The notes: generated by a model from the sequence alone, not told the origin. DNA of 64,000 nucleotides from Archaeoglobus neptunius (GCF_016757965.1 NZ_JAEKIW010000013.1:1-64000), one strand, 5' to 3'; shown: positions 41,033-49,066, counted from the stretch's first letter. Numbers and translations: made by a program.

Positions 41033-41632
41033 GTGATCCTGAGCGGGTCGGAGGTGGGACTACTCTACGACTTTTTAGGAACGAACGACGCGCGTGCCCC
41101 CCTCTACGGCAGGTACTTCCACGAGATAAAGCTGAACAGGTTCAGCCACTCGGAGAGCGTGGCCTTTCTGACGAAAGGTTTCGAGCAAGTGAACATGGAG
41201 GTGCAGAGAGAGGTGATCGAGTACGCCGTGGAGAGGTTGGACGGGGTAGTCGGCTGGCTCGTGAACTTCGGCTGGAAGAGCGTGCAGACCGGAGAGGCGA
41301 CGACGAAGTCAGTCGACGAAGTACTGGAAGAGGCGGGGGAGCTCGCACTGGACGAGTTCAAGTCGTTCCTCGAAAAACACGCTCCCGCAGACCGGAGACT
41401 CGCCGAGGTCGCAAAGGCCATCGCGAGCGGAAAGAACAGGTGGTCGGACATAAAGAGAGCTCTGGAAAGGAGCGAGAGGAGAGAGATACCCGACATGTCC
41501 TTGTCGAGACTCCTCAACACCCTCCTCAAGGCCACCTACATCGAGAAAACAGTGGAGGGGAGAAACGTTCAGTACAGGATCGTGGATCCAGTACTGGAGC
41601 ACGCTCTCAGACGAGAAGACTTCCACGCGTAG
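41033..41632 (+). pseudogene. C-terminal fragment of an archaeal P-loop ATPase (PF01637-like)
   Basis: 199 residues starting at GTG 41033: ILSGSEVGLLYDFL, APLYGRYFHEIKL and RFSHSESVAFLTKGF are typical of the region after the Walker motifs in the archaeal ATPase family. The C-terminal part is a winged-helix/DUF234-like region. The N-terminal P-loop half is missing. Upstream, ATG 41007 with protein-like MYFDPRT stops at once in another frame. The intact operator and promoter sit directly before the fragment, so an internal deletion removed about the first half. Confidence 0.7.
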
Positions 41633-41793
41633 TCACGGAAGTCCGCCACCTCTTCAGACACACCTGACTCCGTCGTCCGCAATCTGGCTTTTCCTTGGAA
41701 CAGTTGAAGTGACTGAAACCACGAAAAATGGAAACGAAGAGAACCCACGTCGGGGAGGGACTTAATTTTTCGATTTTATATTACTACTTCTTT

Positions 41794-41823
41794 CTTTCAA
41801 TCCCAACTGGGAGGACTTGACGT
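41794..41823 (-). CRISPR. Solitary CRISPR-like repeat downstream of cas6
   Basis: Read on the minus strand, the segment ends with TCCCAGTTGGGATTGAAAG. It has a TCCC-AGTT-GGGA stem-loop followed by ATTGAAAG, the classic 8-nt 5' tag of archaeal type I/III crRNAs. It lies 20 nt after the cas6 stop and on the same strand, so it would be on the cas6 transcript. No second copy was found, so this is not an array. Confidence 0.5.
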
Positions 41824-41842
41824 CATTCCTTGACCTTCTCCC

Positions 41843-42586
41843 TTATAAACTTTTCCGACCGGCCCGGTCGACGACGCGCTTGACCATCCCGAAGCCCATG
41901 CTGTTGCGTCTGCCGAACCCCACCTGGTACCCCAGCCTGATCAGCTCCTCGTCCCCCTCCACCTCGAAGTACATCTCGACGCACCTGTGCATCGCGTTGC
42001 CGACCCTCTTCAGCTTCCTCTTGGGCTCCCTGAGCGGCGTTATCCTCTCCACGCACCCGTCGGGATCCCTACCGTACAGTGCCCTGTACTTGTTCTCGAG
42101 GTTCCTCGAGACCAGCTCCACGAACCCCTCGTCCTCCGGCGTCAGCCACACCTCCCTGCCCCCCGCGGTGTACGAGACGATCACGGGGCTGAGGGTGTAG
42201 AACCGCTCCCTCCTCCCGATCCTCTCCGGCTCACGCACCACGTACACCTGCAAAACCGGCAACCTCGCCCTTCCGACCACGACCTCCCCCGCCTCCAGAA
42301 CTCCCCTCACGAAGTTGACGAACACGTCCTCCCTGGCGGTGGAGAACTGCAGGTGCGCCATGTCGCCCAGCACCTCCATGCGGTCGCCCCTGACCCTGAA
42401 CCTCCTCCCCGGTATCATCAACTGACTGAAGGTGTACAGCTTGTACCTCCCGCTCCCGTGCAGTCTGGAGCTCCACTCCCCGTCGACCCTCTCGAAGGTG
42501 CGGTATATCCACGAGGCGAGCAGGTACTGGTGGTCCATCGGTATCACGGTCCCCGGAACCACGGAGAGCTCGACGTCGACCCTCAT
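41843..42586 (-). CDS. cas6: Orphan Cas6-like CRISPR RNA endonuclease
   Basis: 247 residues from ATG 42586 (SD ggtggtggtggg); the longer frame upstream is spurious. The family features are PMDHQYLLASWIYR with a candidate catalytic His near residue 19, a central FSTAREDVFVNFVRGVLE, a beta middle (LTPVI-like SPVIV) and the C-terminal Gly-rich loop GFGRRNSMGFGMV. Cas6 cuts CRISPR repeats to make crRNAs. No other cas gene and no array is in the window. A solitary repeat lies just downstream. It may process host crRNAs or act in CRISPR interference by the element. Confidence 0.85.
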   Translation of the reverse strand: MRVDVELSVVPGTVIPMDHQYLLASWIYRTFERVDGEWSSRLHGSGRYKLYTFSQLMIPGRRFRVRGDRMEVLGDMAHLQFSTAREDVFVNFVRGVLEAGEVVVGRARLPVLQVYVVREPERIGRRERFYTLSPVIVSYTAGGREVWLTPEDEGFVELVSRNLENKYRALYGRDPDGCVERITPLREPKRKLKRVGNAMHRCVEMYFEVEGDEELIRLGYQVGFGRRNSMGFGMVKRVVDRAGRKSL

Positions 42587-42600
42587 CCCACCACCACCGG

Positions 42601-42942
42601 TCACGGCAACTCCCTCAGCTCGTGAAACTCCTTCAGCAACCTCAGCTCCTCGTTGATCTCCCTGACGATCCTTTTGATGTTCTTTCTCTTCCTCTCGAGC
42701 CTGTGCCTCATCACCCTGACGTAGTCCTTCCAGTCGCCCCTCTTCGTCCATTTTTCTCTAAACTCTTCGAGAGACATCTCCCCCTTCCTGACTTTCTGAT
42801 AGTCGTCGTAAACTCCACTCTCGCCCTTCTTAGACCCCCACTTTGCGTAGAATTCGAGCAGCTCCATTTCACCATCTACCACCTTCAACCAGTCCTCGAT
42901 GAACTCCCTCTCCTTCATAGTAAGGATCCAACACTTTCTCAT
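42601..42942 (-). CDS. Hypothetical charged helical protein upstream of cas6 (113 aa)
   Basis: ATG 42942 lies 27 nt after a minus-strand TATA box (atttataaac, 42965-42974), so it is leaderless; ATG 42918 is an alternative. The protein is helical and very rich in Lys/Arg/Glu (RLERKRKNIKRIVREINEEL). It ends 14 nt before cas6, so the two are one operon. A small helical partner of an orphan cas6 could be an anti-CRISPR or a Cas6 co-factor; no homologue recognised. Confidence 0.6.
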   Translation of the reverse strand: MRKCWILTMKEREFIEDWLKVVDGEMELLEFYAKWGSKKGESGVYDDYQKVRKGEMSLEEFREKWTKRGDWKDYVRVMRHRLERKRKNIKRIVREINEELRLLKEFHELRELP

Positions 42943-43018
42943 TAGATAATGTATTTCAGGACAGTTTATAAATTACAACTATTTGTAATAGTGATTTTGA
43001 GTGAATTATAATTGAGTG

Positions 43019-43351
43019 CTATATGCTATGACGCCCGAGATTCTTATCATCCCATCCAGCCTTTTTCAACCCTTCCAAAATCTTTCTGTGAAGCACAGGT
43101 GTCAGCGTTTTATCGACAATGAACCTCACGACATCGTCAGGAGTGTAGTAGGCACCTTTCATTTTTTGTTCGTTCGTCCCGGTTCCCGAGATGAAGTTGA
43201 TGGTCTTCTCGAATATATATCCCAAAATATCTGGATTGATACTATCGCTATTACTACCGCTAAGTGTGAAGGTATACCTCTCGATAATGTTGTCTATAAC
43301 CAGAAAAAGACCGTCGTTCTCCACGTAATAACTCCTCTCATTTTTTAACAT
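43019..43351 (-). pseudogene. Fragment of an N6-adenine DNA methyltransferase
   Basis: 110 residues. DILGYIFEKTIN, then KGAYYTPDDVVRFIVDKTL, match the region just before the SAM-binding motif in type IIG/Eco57I-type and related methylases. The frame stops before the DPACGSG and NPPY motifs would appear. The start also lacks the usual N-terminal region. It is a remnant, more A/T-rich than its neighbours, and marks loss of a restriction-modification gene. Confidence 0.65.
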
Positions 43352-43444
43352 GTGCTCCCCTATTTCGACCCGCTTTTTCTTTTATTTTCTTCTTTTGTTT
43401 ACCCATTCACGACACCTTTGGAAACATCGAATTTCCAACCGACC

Positions 43445-43867
43445 TCACACGAGCTCCACCCGTTTCTCGTACTTCGTGCCCTTCAACGTCTTACAGAGCT
43501 CTCTATCCAGCGTGATGAGTTTTGCCTCCAGTTCGACTGCGAGAGCAAGAAAGAGAGCGTCGTAGACCGTCACACCGCAACTGATTGCGAGGTCAAAGGC
43601 CGCACTCAGAACCTTTTTTGCGTCGACGACCTCGCAGACTCCATCAACGAAGTCGATAGCCTTTTCTAAAGCTCGTCTAACGAGAGCTGCATCTTCTCCG
43701 TAAATCCTAACCCTCTTCCACGCAGCGTTGGCAACCTCTGAATAAATCTGGCTAACGGTGTATCGCTCAGGAAATCTCATAACGACTTCCTCAGCCCTCT
43801 CGGACGCGTCCTCTCTAAAAAACAAGGCAACCACAACGCTTGAGTCGAGAACGGCTTTACCGTCCAT
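43445..43867 (-). CDS. vapC: VapC-type PIN-domain toxin
   Basis: 140 residues. The PIN acidic residues are D in AVLDSSVVVALFF, E in YSEVANAAWK, D in VYDALFLALA and D in LITLDREL. VapC toxins are RNases that cut tRNA or rRNA. The start overlaps the upstream antitoxin by 11 nt, as usual for vapBC. Such pairs stabilise mobile elements. Confidence 0.9.
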   Translation of the reverse strand: MDGKAVLDSSVVVALFFREDASERAEEVVMRFPERYTVSQIYSEVANAAWKRVRIYGEDAALVRRALEKAIDFVDGVCEVVDAKKVLSAAFDLAISCGVTVYDALFLALAVELEAKLITLDRELCKTLKGTKYEKRVELV

Positions 43868-44078
43868 CTCTATCCTCCCTGATCAGCTTCGCAGCAGAAA
43901 CGCTGCTTTTCATCCTGTTTCTCAACTCTCTCCCTTCCATAAGCAACTTCTTCGCATATTCATCCCGCACTCTCCTCTCAATGAATCGCCTTATTTCATC
44001 CTGCCAGTTGACGTCGACACCCTCCATCATCTTCTTGATCTCCTCGGGTATTCTCACACTATATACGACTTTCGTCAT
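43857..44078 (-). CDS. vapB: VapB-type antitoxin
   Basis: 73 residues from ATG 44078, 27 nt after a minus-strand TATA (tttatttacgg, 44099-44109). The N-terminus (VVYSVRIPEEIKKMMEG) is a ribbon-helix-helix/AbrB-like strand and helix, followed by a charged helix (RRFIERRVRDEYAKKLL) that would wrap VapC. It represses its own promoter in known systems. Confidence 0.8.
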   Translation of the reverse strand: MTKVVYSVRIPEEIKKMMEGVDVNWQDEIRRFIERRVRDEYAKKLLMEGRELRNRMKSSVSAAKLIREDRDGR

Positions 44079-44081
44079 CAA

Positions 44082-44452
44082 CCTTAGTTGTCTCTTACCG
44101 TAAATAAACGTTTCTCCACTTTCTCACCTACTCCACGGAGCTTCAGCCATCAATTCCAGTTCTCAACACATCCATGAGTTTGGTAGCCCCTTTTGGGTTC
44201 GTTCATCCAATTGCGCGAGCGAGAGGGGGTTCACAGATGTGGCGATCCTTGCAGTTGCGGAAAAACATGGAAAACTTGCCACATACGATAAGAGACCCAG
44301 ATGAAAACATAAGCCAAGAGCCGAGTTCCGAACCTTTTTACATCCGTTACAAATTTTTGTAATACGTTTTCCAGATTTTCAAGTACGGAATAGGGTAATT
44401 TACCAGACACTACTATCGGGAAAACTTAAATACGGTCGAGGAGAGTGTCTGC
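44082..44452. other. Gap between vapBC and recombinase, promoter only
   Basis: About 370 bases. It contains the leaderless vapB promoter at its left end and, at its right end, a TATA box aaaacttaaatac (44421-44433) 25 nt before ATG 44453. No gene, repeat or tRNA was seen between them. Confidence 0.5.
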
Positions 44453-45499
44453 ATGGACCTTGAGAGGTGGGTGTTCTCCCTGAGGTCCCACAGTTTAACC
44501 ACGGCGAAGGTGTACTCCAACGCCCTCGACAGGTTCTGCGAGTTCGCGTCGATCACTCCCCGGGAGGTGGTCGAGGATGTCGAGAGGACGGAGAGGGCGC
44601 TCGTGGAGTTCGTGAAGCGACACCCTGCCAGCAGTGCGAGAGCAGTATACTACGCGGTGAGGAGCTGGCTGAGGTTCAACGGGGTCGAGATGAAACTGAA
44701 ACTGAGGTTCGACGTCGAGAGCAGGGTGGCTAGGGAGGAGGCGGTTCCCAAGCCGGAGGACGTGAAGAAGCTCATCGACTACGCCCCGCTCAAGACGAAA
44801 GTGGTGATAGCGCTGATGGCCTACGCGGGCGTGAGGCCGGAGGTCATAGGCAACCACGACGGCAGCAACGGTTTGAGGGTGGAGGACCTGCCGGAACTGT
44901 CTCTCTATCCCGACCCGAAGTTCCTCGTCACACCCGCGAGGGTGGTGGTGAGGCCGTCGCTGAGCAAGGCGAGGCACCAGTACTTCACGTTCCTCAACGA
45001 CCGCGCGTGCGAGGTGGTGGAGAGGTACCTGAAGAAGAGGGGAAACGTCGAACCTGCAGAACCACTCGTGGAGGGTAAGAACGGCGAATTTCTGAAGACG
45101 GGGTCTATAAGCACGGCCGTCAGGAGGGTGATACGGCTCTGCGGGTTCGAGTTCAGGCCCTACGCCCTGCGACACTTCTTCGACACGTACATGCTCATGG
45201 CGGAGGGTGCGAGGATAATCCCGAGGGACTACAGGGTGTTCTGGATGGGTCACAGGGGGGACATCGAAGCAGTCTACACGACCAACAAGAACAAACTTCC
45301 CCCCGAGCTTGTGGAGGACATGAGGAGTAAGTACGAGAGGGCCAGCGAACTGCTCCTGCAGGAAAGGGGGAGGGAAAGGGAGGAGGCAGAACCAACGCAG
45401 AAGGTCGTGAGCTGCGAGGAAGTGGACGGGTACCTCGAGAGAGGCTGGGTCTACGTCACGACGCTGCCGAACGGGAAGGTCATCGTGAAGCGACCCTGA
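44453..45499 (+). CDS. Tyrosine recombinase/integrase, probably active
   Basis: 348 residues. N-terminal SAM-like domain about 1-90 (LTTAKVYSNALDRFCEF). Catalytic residues: Arg in LMAYAGVRPEVIGN, Lys in RPSLSKARHQYFTF, Arg in YALRHFFDTYM (the first box-II His is Tyr here), His in FWMGHRGD and Tyr in EAVYTTNKNKL. This layout resembles archaeal XerA/SSV-type integrases. It is leaderless (TATA at 44421). The ~45-residue C-terminal extension is acidic with a beta end. It probably integrates the element or resolves multimers. Paralogue: the inactive protein at 40004. Confidence 0.88.
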   Translation: MDLERWVFSLRSHSLTTAKVYSNALDRFCEFASITPREVVEDVERTERALVEFVKRHPASSARAVYYAVRSWLRFNGVEMKLKLRFDVESRVAREEAVPKPEDVKKLIDYAPLKTKVVIALMAYAGVRPEVIGNHDGSNGLRVEDLPELSLYPDPKFLVTPARVVVRPSLSKARHQYFTFLNDRACEVVERYLKKRGNVEPAEPLVEGKNGEFLKTGSISTAVRRVIRLCGFEFRPYALRHFFDTYMLMAEGARIIPRDYRVFWMGHRGDIEAVYTTNKNKLPPELVEDMRSKYERASELLLQERGREREEAEPTQKVVSCEEVDGYLERGWVYVTTLPNGKVIVKRP

Positions 45500-45515
45500 T
45501 CTGGAGCAAAGCTTG

Positions 45516-45812
45516 CTATTCTACGACCTCGAAAAAAGCCCTGAGAACATTTGTAATCCTCCTCCCCCTGTCCGTAAGCCGGTACATATCTTGACTTTTC
45601 TCCACGATAGCAAGCTCTTGCAGAGCCCTCAAACGTTTGCTCAAAGCACTCGGATTCAGTCGGGATTCGAACACTAACTGAGAGAACCTGCGAGGCCCCT
45701 TTTCAAGACTCCGAAGTACGTCACTCACACCGCTTCTACCTAGAACCTTCAGAACCCCCTGGACCTCCGGATCCCCAAAGAAGGGTTTCGCGTCAAGTGA
45801 ACATTTCCTCAT
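45516..45812 (-). CDS. Winged-helix transcriptional regulator (HxlR/ArsR-like)
   Basis: 98 residues from ATG 45812 (SD ggggtgg). VLRSLEKGPRRFSQLVFES, then NPSALSKRLRALQELAIV and YRLTDRGRRITNVL are the helix-turn-helix and wing of a small wHTH regulator. It is related to the 129-aa protein at 54411 (same RFTELVFE/NPRMLNKHLKAL pattern). It lies beside the recombinase and the origin region and may control either. Confidence 0.8.
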   Translation of the reverse strand: MRKCSLDAKPFFGDPEVQGVLKVLGRSGVSDVLRSLEKGPRRFSQLVFESRLNPSALSKRLRALQELAIVEKSQDMYRLTDRGRRITNVLRAFFEVVE

Positions 45813-45940
45813 CTCCACCCCCTCTCTCCAAGTTTTTAGAGGGCGAGAGTGAAGTATCTACTACCAACAGGGAAAAAAACATTTCTGACTCTCGTGACAA
45901 CACAATTCATCCCAACCAAAAAGACTCCCGACCTGTATTT

Positions 45941-46011
45941 GTGTATAAACACATAAACGCTTAAACACCAAGACGTTTAGACAGACACACACCCCTCATT
46001 TCCAGTCGAGA
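45941..46011. repeat. 71-bp perfect direct repeat, copy A
   Basis: Starts GTGTATAAACACATAAACGC, contains GACGTTTAGACAGACACAC and ends with the box CCCCTCATTTCCAGTCGAGA. Identical to 46707-46777. The two copies flank the gene at 46107-46634. Confidence 0.9.
45989..46010 (-). repeat. ORB-like origin box 1
   Basis: On the minus strand CTCGACTGGAAATGAGGGGT, close to the archaeal ORB consensus (TCCA.TGGAAAC.AAGGGGT). Orc1/Cdc6 binds such boxes. Confidence 0.65.
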
Positions 46012-46106
46012 CCCGGGAGAGCGTGCACCCTCACAAACGACACAGAGACACCACGAATCCTCATGTAAGGCGTGCCGACTGTAAATAACGAGAGCGAAAA
46101 CACACG

Positions 46107-46634
46107 CTATATTATGAGGTACGCACAACCACCAAGCTCGTATCGCCCGTCAGGCGGCCCAGCCCCATACGGGAAGAAGGCACCGTTTGTAGCATCGAAG
46201 ACGAAAACCTCACCGTCGTAACTCACGAGAACATTGAACGTGTGCGGGGAGACATTATTGCAGTTATACACAATCCCGACCGCGGTCACACCGCGTTCCG
46301 AGGCAAAAGCCTTAAACGCGATAGCGTAGTCGTCACAGTCGTACAGATCTTCTCTGTACTCCTTCTTGGTCGACAAAAAGGCCGCCGCCAATTTAGACAG
46401 GTTCGCCACATCCGTAGTTGCATACTTCCTATCGAGAAGGCCGTAATTTTTGGGGACGATCTCGCTCACGAGTTTTTCAACCGCTCCACTCGTGAGTGTG
46501 TGGACGGGAAAATTAGGAGGTGGCGTAGATACTGTTTGAAGAGGGTGATACGTAGCCTCGTAGACCGCCAGTGCTGCGCCGACCGCCACAGCGTACACGA
46601 GTGGAAAGAATAGTACGACATCCCTCTTTCTCAT
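46107..46634 (-). CDS. Membrane-anchored transglutaminase-like protein
   Basis: 175 residues. An N-terminal membrane anchor (VVLFFPLVYAVAVGAALAVY) is followed by an extracytoplasmic domain. Cys in DLYDCDDYAIAFKAFASERG, His in SPHTFNVLVSYDG and Asp in VFVFDATNGAFF form a transglutaminase-like Cys-His-Asp triad, a fold shared by proteases that act on peptides outside the cell. It lies between the two 71-bp repeats. It might process surface proteins; substrate unknown. Confidence 0.65.
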   Translation of the reverse strand: MRKRDVVLFFPLVYAVAVGAALAVYEATYHPLQTVSTPPPNFPVHTLTSGAVEKLVSEIVPKNYGLLDRKYATTDVANLSKLAAAFLSTKKEYREDLYDCDDYAIAFKAFASERGVTAVGIVYNCNNVSPHTFNVLVSYDGEVFVFDATNGAFFPYGAGPPDGRYELGGCAYLII

Positions 46635-46681
46635 AACCTTTCCTTAACCGATTTTATTTTAAAAGTGTTCATGCAAAAACA

Positions 46682-46703
46682 CGACCCCTCGTTTCCAGTC
46701 GAG
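46682..46703 (-). repeat. ORB-like origin box 2
   Basis: Minus strand CTCGACTGGAAACGAGGGGTC; the GGAAACGAGGGGT core is nearer the general ORB consensus than the other boxes. Confidence 0.65.
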
Positions 46704-46706
46704 GGA

Positions 46707-46777
46707 GTGTATAAACACATAAACGCTTAAACACCAAGACGTTTAGACAGACACACACCCCTCATTTCCAGTCGAGA
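46707..46777. repeat. 71-bp perfect direct repeat, copy B
   Basis: Identical to 45941-46011. Its last 22 bases (46755-46776) form ORB-like box 3. Confidence 0.9.
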
Positions 46778-46881
46778 ACGGTGCGAGGACGGGAGGAGTG
46801 CATTCGACAAGAAATGAGGGGTTGCAGTGGAAATGTAGGAAATGAGGTTAGACTTATATACGACCGCAATAAATATCGACT

Positions 46882-48141
46882 ATGGGTGACGATGGCTACA
46901 ACTTCATGAAAAAACTGCTGAAAAGTGAATCCATTCTCATGAGAAGACCTGAGGTGTTCCTCGAAAGCTACATCCCTCCACGTATTCTCGGTAGAGACAG
47001 ACAACTCGAAGAACTGGCGTTCTACCTGAAATACGTCACGAGGGGTGTGCAACACCCACACATCATCATCCACGGTAGACCGGGCGTGGGAAAGTCCGTA
47101 GTCGTCCGATACGCACTCAAAGGCGTGAGCGAGTTTCTCGACCGTGAAGTTTCGGACACGTCCTACAAATACTCGTACGTCCTGTGTCGAGACCACCGTT
47201 CAGAGGGAAAAATTCTGGAGAAAATAATAGGAGACATTACCGGTGAGGAGGTCAGTTTCGTCGGGCACAGCATCAGCAAACACTACAAAGAGCTGAAAAA
47301 CGCCGTCGAAGAGTTTGGGGGGACGGTAACAATAGTCCTCGACGAGGCTAACCTGATGACGCGACCGAACGATGTGCTGTATAACCTATCCAGGTTTTCG
47401 GTGGACAGGGGGGGCATCTCCATCATATGTATAACCAACTCCGCGACGTTTTTGGACAACCTGGAGTCGTCCGTTCTTTCCAGTTTATCCCCCGCAAGGA
47501 TCGTTTTTCCGTCGTACACGTCACCCGAACTGGAGTTGATACTCAAGGACAGGGCCAGGGAGGGACTCTACCCGGACGTCCTCGAAGACGGCGTGATCCA
47601 GTACTGCGCCGCCGTAGGGGCTCACGAGGACGGAGATGCGAGGAGGGCAATTGCCCTCCTGAAGCTCGCCGTCATGATCGCCGAAAGGGAGAAAAGCGAC
47701 ATCGTCACCGTTGAACACGCGAAGAAAGCCCTAAAAGAACTTGAGAAAGACGTTATCGGACAAACGGTGATAAAACTACCCCCCCACGAAAAGATCGTTT
47801 TACTGTCCATAGCGAGCCTCTCGAAAGTTCTCTCGGAGGTATACGGCCAAAAAGACGTGAAGGTTACGACCGGACAAATCTACGGTATGTACCAGAGTAT
47901 CTGCAGGAGTATTGGCGTGTCCCCACTCACCTTGAGGAGGGTGGGAGATTTCATCAGGACGTTGAGCGAGCTCGAACTCATCGACACCGTGAAGGTTCAC
48001 AGAGGTAGATACGGTCTGACGAGAACCGTCGTGTTGGGAGGCAAACCAGAATACTACATCCAGACGATACTCGAAGACCAGAGATTCAGTTTTCTGACGA
48101 TAGACGAACTTCACAACATGGCCGCCAACTTCAGGAAGTGA
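46882..48141 (+). CDS. orc1/cdc6: Orc1/Cdc6 replication initiator
   Basis: 419 residues. Walker A GRPGVGKS near residue 67, Walker B VLDEANLM near 153, sensor 1 ICITNSATF near 178 and sensor-2-type GDARRAIALLK near 253 form the AAA+ core. A winged-helix domain follows (VTTGQIYGMYQSICRSIG, then LRRVGDFIRTLSELELI). It binds ORB boxes and loads MCM. ATG 46882 is leaderless, about 26 nt after TATA 46851. The flanking ORB-like boxes point inward from both sides of the gene. Confidence 0.92.
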   Translation: MGDDGYNFMKKLLKSESILMRRPEVFLESYIPPRILGRDRQLEELAFYLKYVTRGVQHPHIIIHGRPGVGKSVVVRYALKGVSEFLDREVSDTSYKYSYVLCRDHRSEGKILEKIIGDITGEEVSFVGHSISKHYKELKNAVEEFGGTVTIVLDEANLMTRPNDVLYNLSRFSVDRGGISIICITNSATFLDNLESSVLSSLSPARIVFPSYTSPELELILKDRAREGLYPDVLEDGVIQYCAAVGAHEDGDARRAIALLKLAVMIAEREKSDIVTVEHAKKALKELEKDVIGQTVIKLPPHEKIVLLSIASLSKVLSEVYGQKDVKVTTGQIYGMYQSICRSIGVSPLTLRRVGDFIRTLSELELIDTVKVHRGRYGLTRTVVLGGKPEYYIQTILEDQRFSFLTIDELHNMAANFRK

Positions 48142-48430
48142 TCCTCAAGCTCTCCTCGAGGAGTTCCTTAAGAACCTTAGCGTCGAAGAGGAGCGTGTAC
48201 GTTCTGCTCGTTCTACCTCTCATTTTCAATATGTCCATGTCCACGAGCGTTCTCAAGGCTTTTTTGGCCTTTTCCATCGTGATGTCTTCGTTGAAGACGT
48301 TCATGTACTCGCTGACGATTTTCGGAACCTTCTGACTGGACTCACCTTCGAGGTTGAGCTTCGCTACCACATAGAGGACCTTCTTTGAACTGGGATCAAG
48401 CGATCTGATGATTACATCGTAGACATCCAT
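48131..48430 (-). CDS. Winged-helix protein (99 aa), convergent with orc1/cdc6
   Basis: The product has a wHTH-like layout (SSKKVLYVVAKL, a central NVFNEDITMEKAKKALRTLV, then ILKMRGRTSRTYTLLFDAKV), resembling a free-standing winged-helix domain of the Cdc6 type. The 3' end overlaps orc1/cdc6 by 11 nt on the other strand. It could regulate initiation. Its promoter lies in the A/T-rich gap to the right. Confidence 0.65.
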   Translation of the reverse strand: MDVYDVIIRSLDPSSKKVLYVVAKLNLEGESSQKVPKIVSEYMNVFNEDITMEKAKKALRTLVDMDILKMRGRTSRTYTLLFDAKVLKELLEESLRITS

Positions 48431-48547
48431 TGTTCGGAATGTTTACATAGGAATTGATAAGATTTTTTCTTCTCTGAACCTTCCTTATTTTGTAAATTGA
48501 AAAAAGGTAGCAAATAGCACACTTCCAAGATACATATCTTTCAGTTT
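48431..48547. other. A/T-rich stretch, possible unwinding element
   Basis: gataagattttttcttctc and ccttattttgtaaattgaaa make this the most A/T-rich stretch in the 46-50 kb locus; it lies beside an ORB-like box (48548). It also holds the promoter of the 99-aa gene. Confidence 0.4.
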
Positions 48548-48570
48548 CTCGACTGGAAATGAGGGGTGTG
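48548..48570 (+). repeat. ORB-like origin box 4
   Basis: CTCGACTGGAAATGAGGGGT plus GTG, followed by TCTCCCCCA; the G and C runs can pair. A GTGTGTCTAAATG motif follows at 48585. Nearly the same ~38 bp occur at 49913. Confidence 0.7.
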
Positions 48571-48714
48571 TCTCCCCCACCGAATGTGTGTCTAAATGTA
48601 TGTATGTATAAGCATTCTTACAATTAAGCGTACATACACTAAGAGTAAACAGCCCCGCTTAAAGTGTCAAATCACAAAAATTGAGAGTTTACAACAGATC
48701 GCTACGCCAAGGGA

Positions 48715-49062
48715 TCAGGGCAAAATTCTGGGAAACTTCCTCAACAAGAATTTTCTCGTGTCTTCGTCCCACTCTTCCCATTTTTCCTTGAACAGTTGGT
48801 TGACGAGGCCCTCCACTATCTGGGACATGTTTTCCTCCTCGACTATAGCAATTGCTGCGAGCCTGTCTCTCGCTACTGGGTCGAGAGTGAAACCTACGAG
48901 TTTCCTCTTCCTCTTCTGTTTGGGTCTCTTCTCCTCTCCTTCCACTCTTTCGGGAGGTTTTCTTGTTTCGGGGGCTTCAACTTTTGGCTTCTGGTCGATC
49001 AGGGAGGTGATCAGGTCAGCCTTCTTTTTCTTCACCTTCTCGTCAAGCTGCAGGTCACCCAC
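48715..49062 (-). CDS. Ribbon-helix-helix partition partner (ParB/SegB-like role)
   Basis: 115 residues. A basic, disordered N-terminal half (ERVEGEEKRPKQKRKRKLVG) leads to an RHH domain: strand RKLVGFTLDP, helix VARDRLAAIAIVEEENM and helix SQIVEGLVNQLFKEK. It follows parA by 4 nt in the same operon, as centromere-binding proteins do. Its binding sites may be the GTTTAGACA-type motifs; this is inference. Confidence 0.7.
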   Translation of the reverse strand: MGDLQLDEKVKKKKADLITSLIDQKPKVEAPETRKPPERVEGEEKRPKQKRKRKLVGFTLDPVARDRLAAIAIVEEENMSQIVEGLVNQLFKEKWEEWDEDTRKFLLRKFPRILP

Positions 49063-49066
49063 AGTA

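Larger units (their letters stand above)
45819..46106. other. Gap with origin repeat, no gene
   Basis: Holds the first copy of the 71-bp direct repeat (45941-46011), including one ORB-like box. No coding frame seen. Confidence 0.6.
46635..46881. other. Origin-type repeat region before orc1/cdc6
   Basis: Carries ORB-like boxes at 46682-46703 and 46755-46776 (minus orientation). Degenerate plus-oriented boxes lie at 46804-46822 and 46825-46847. The second 71-bp repeat copy and the leaderless orc1/cdc6 promoter (gacttatata, 46851-46860) are also here. Together with Orc1/Cdc6 this is the best replication-origin candidate in the window. Confidence 0.7.

Noticed and set aside
41640-41842. A CRISPR array next to cas6
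   Set aside because: Only one repeat-like unit is present; no second copy at spacer distance on either side.
42587-42751. N-terminal extension of cas6
   Set aside because: It lies in antisense-like overlap with the upstream 113-aa gene and has shadow composition. The SD and family N-terminus place the start at 42586.
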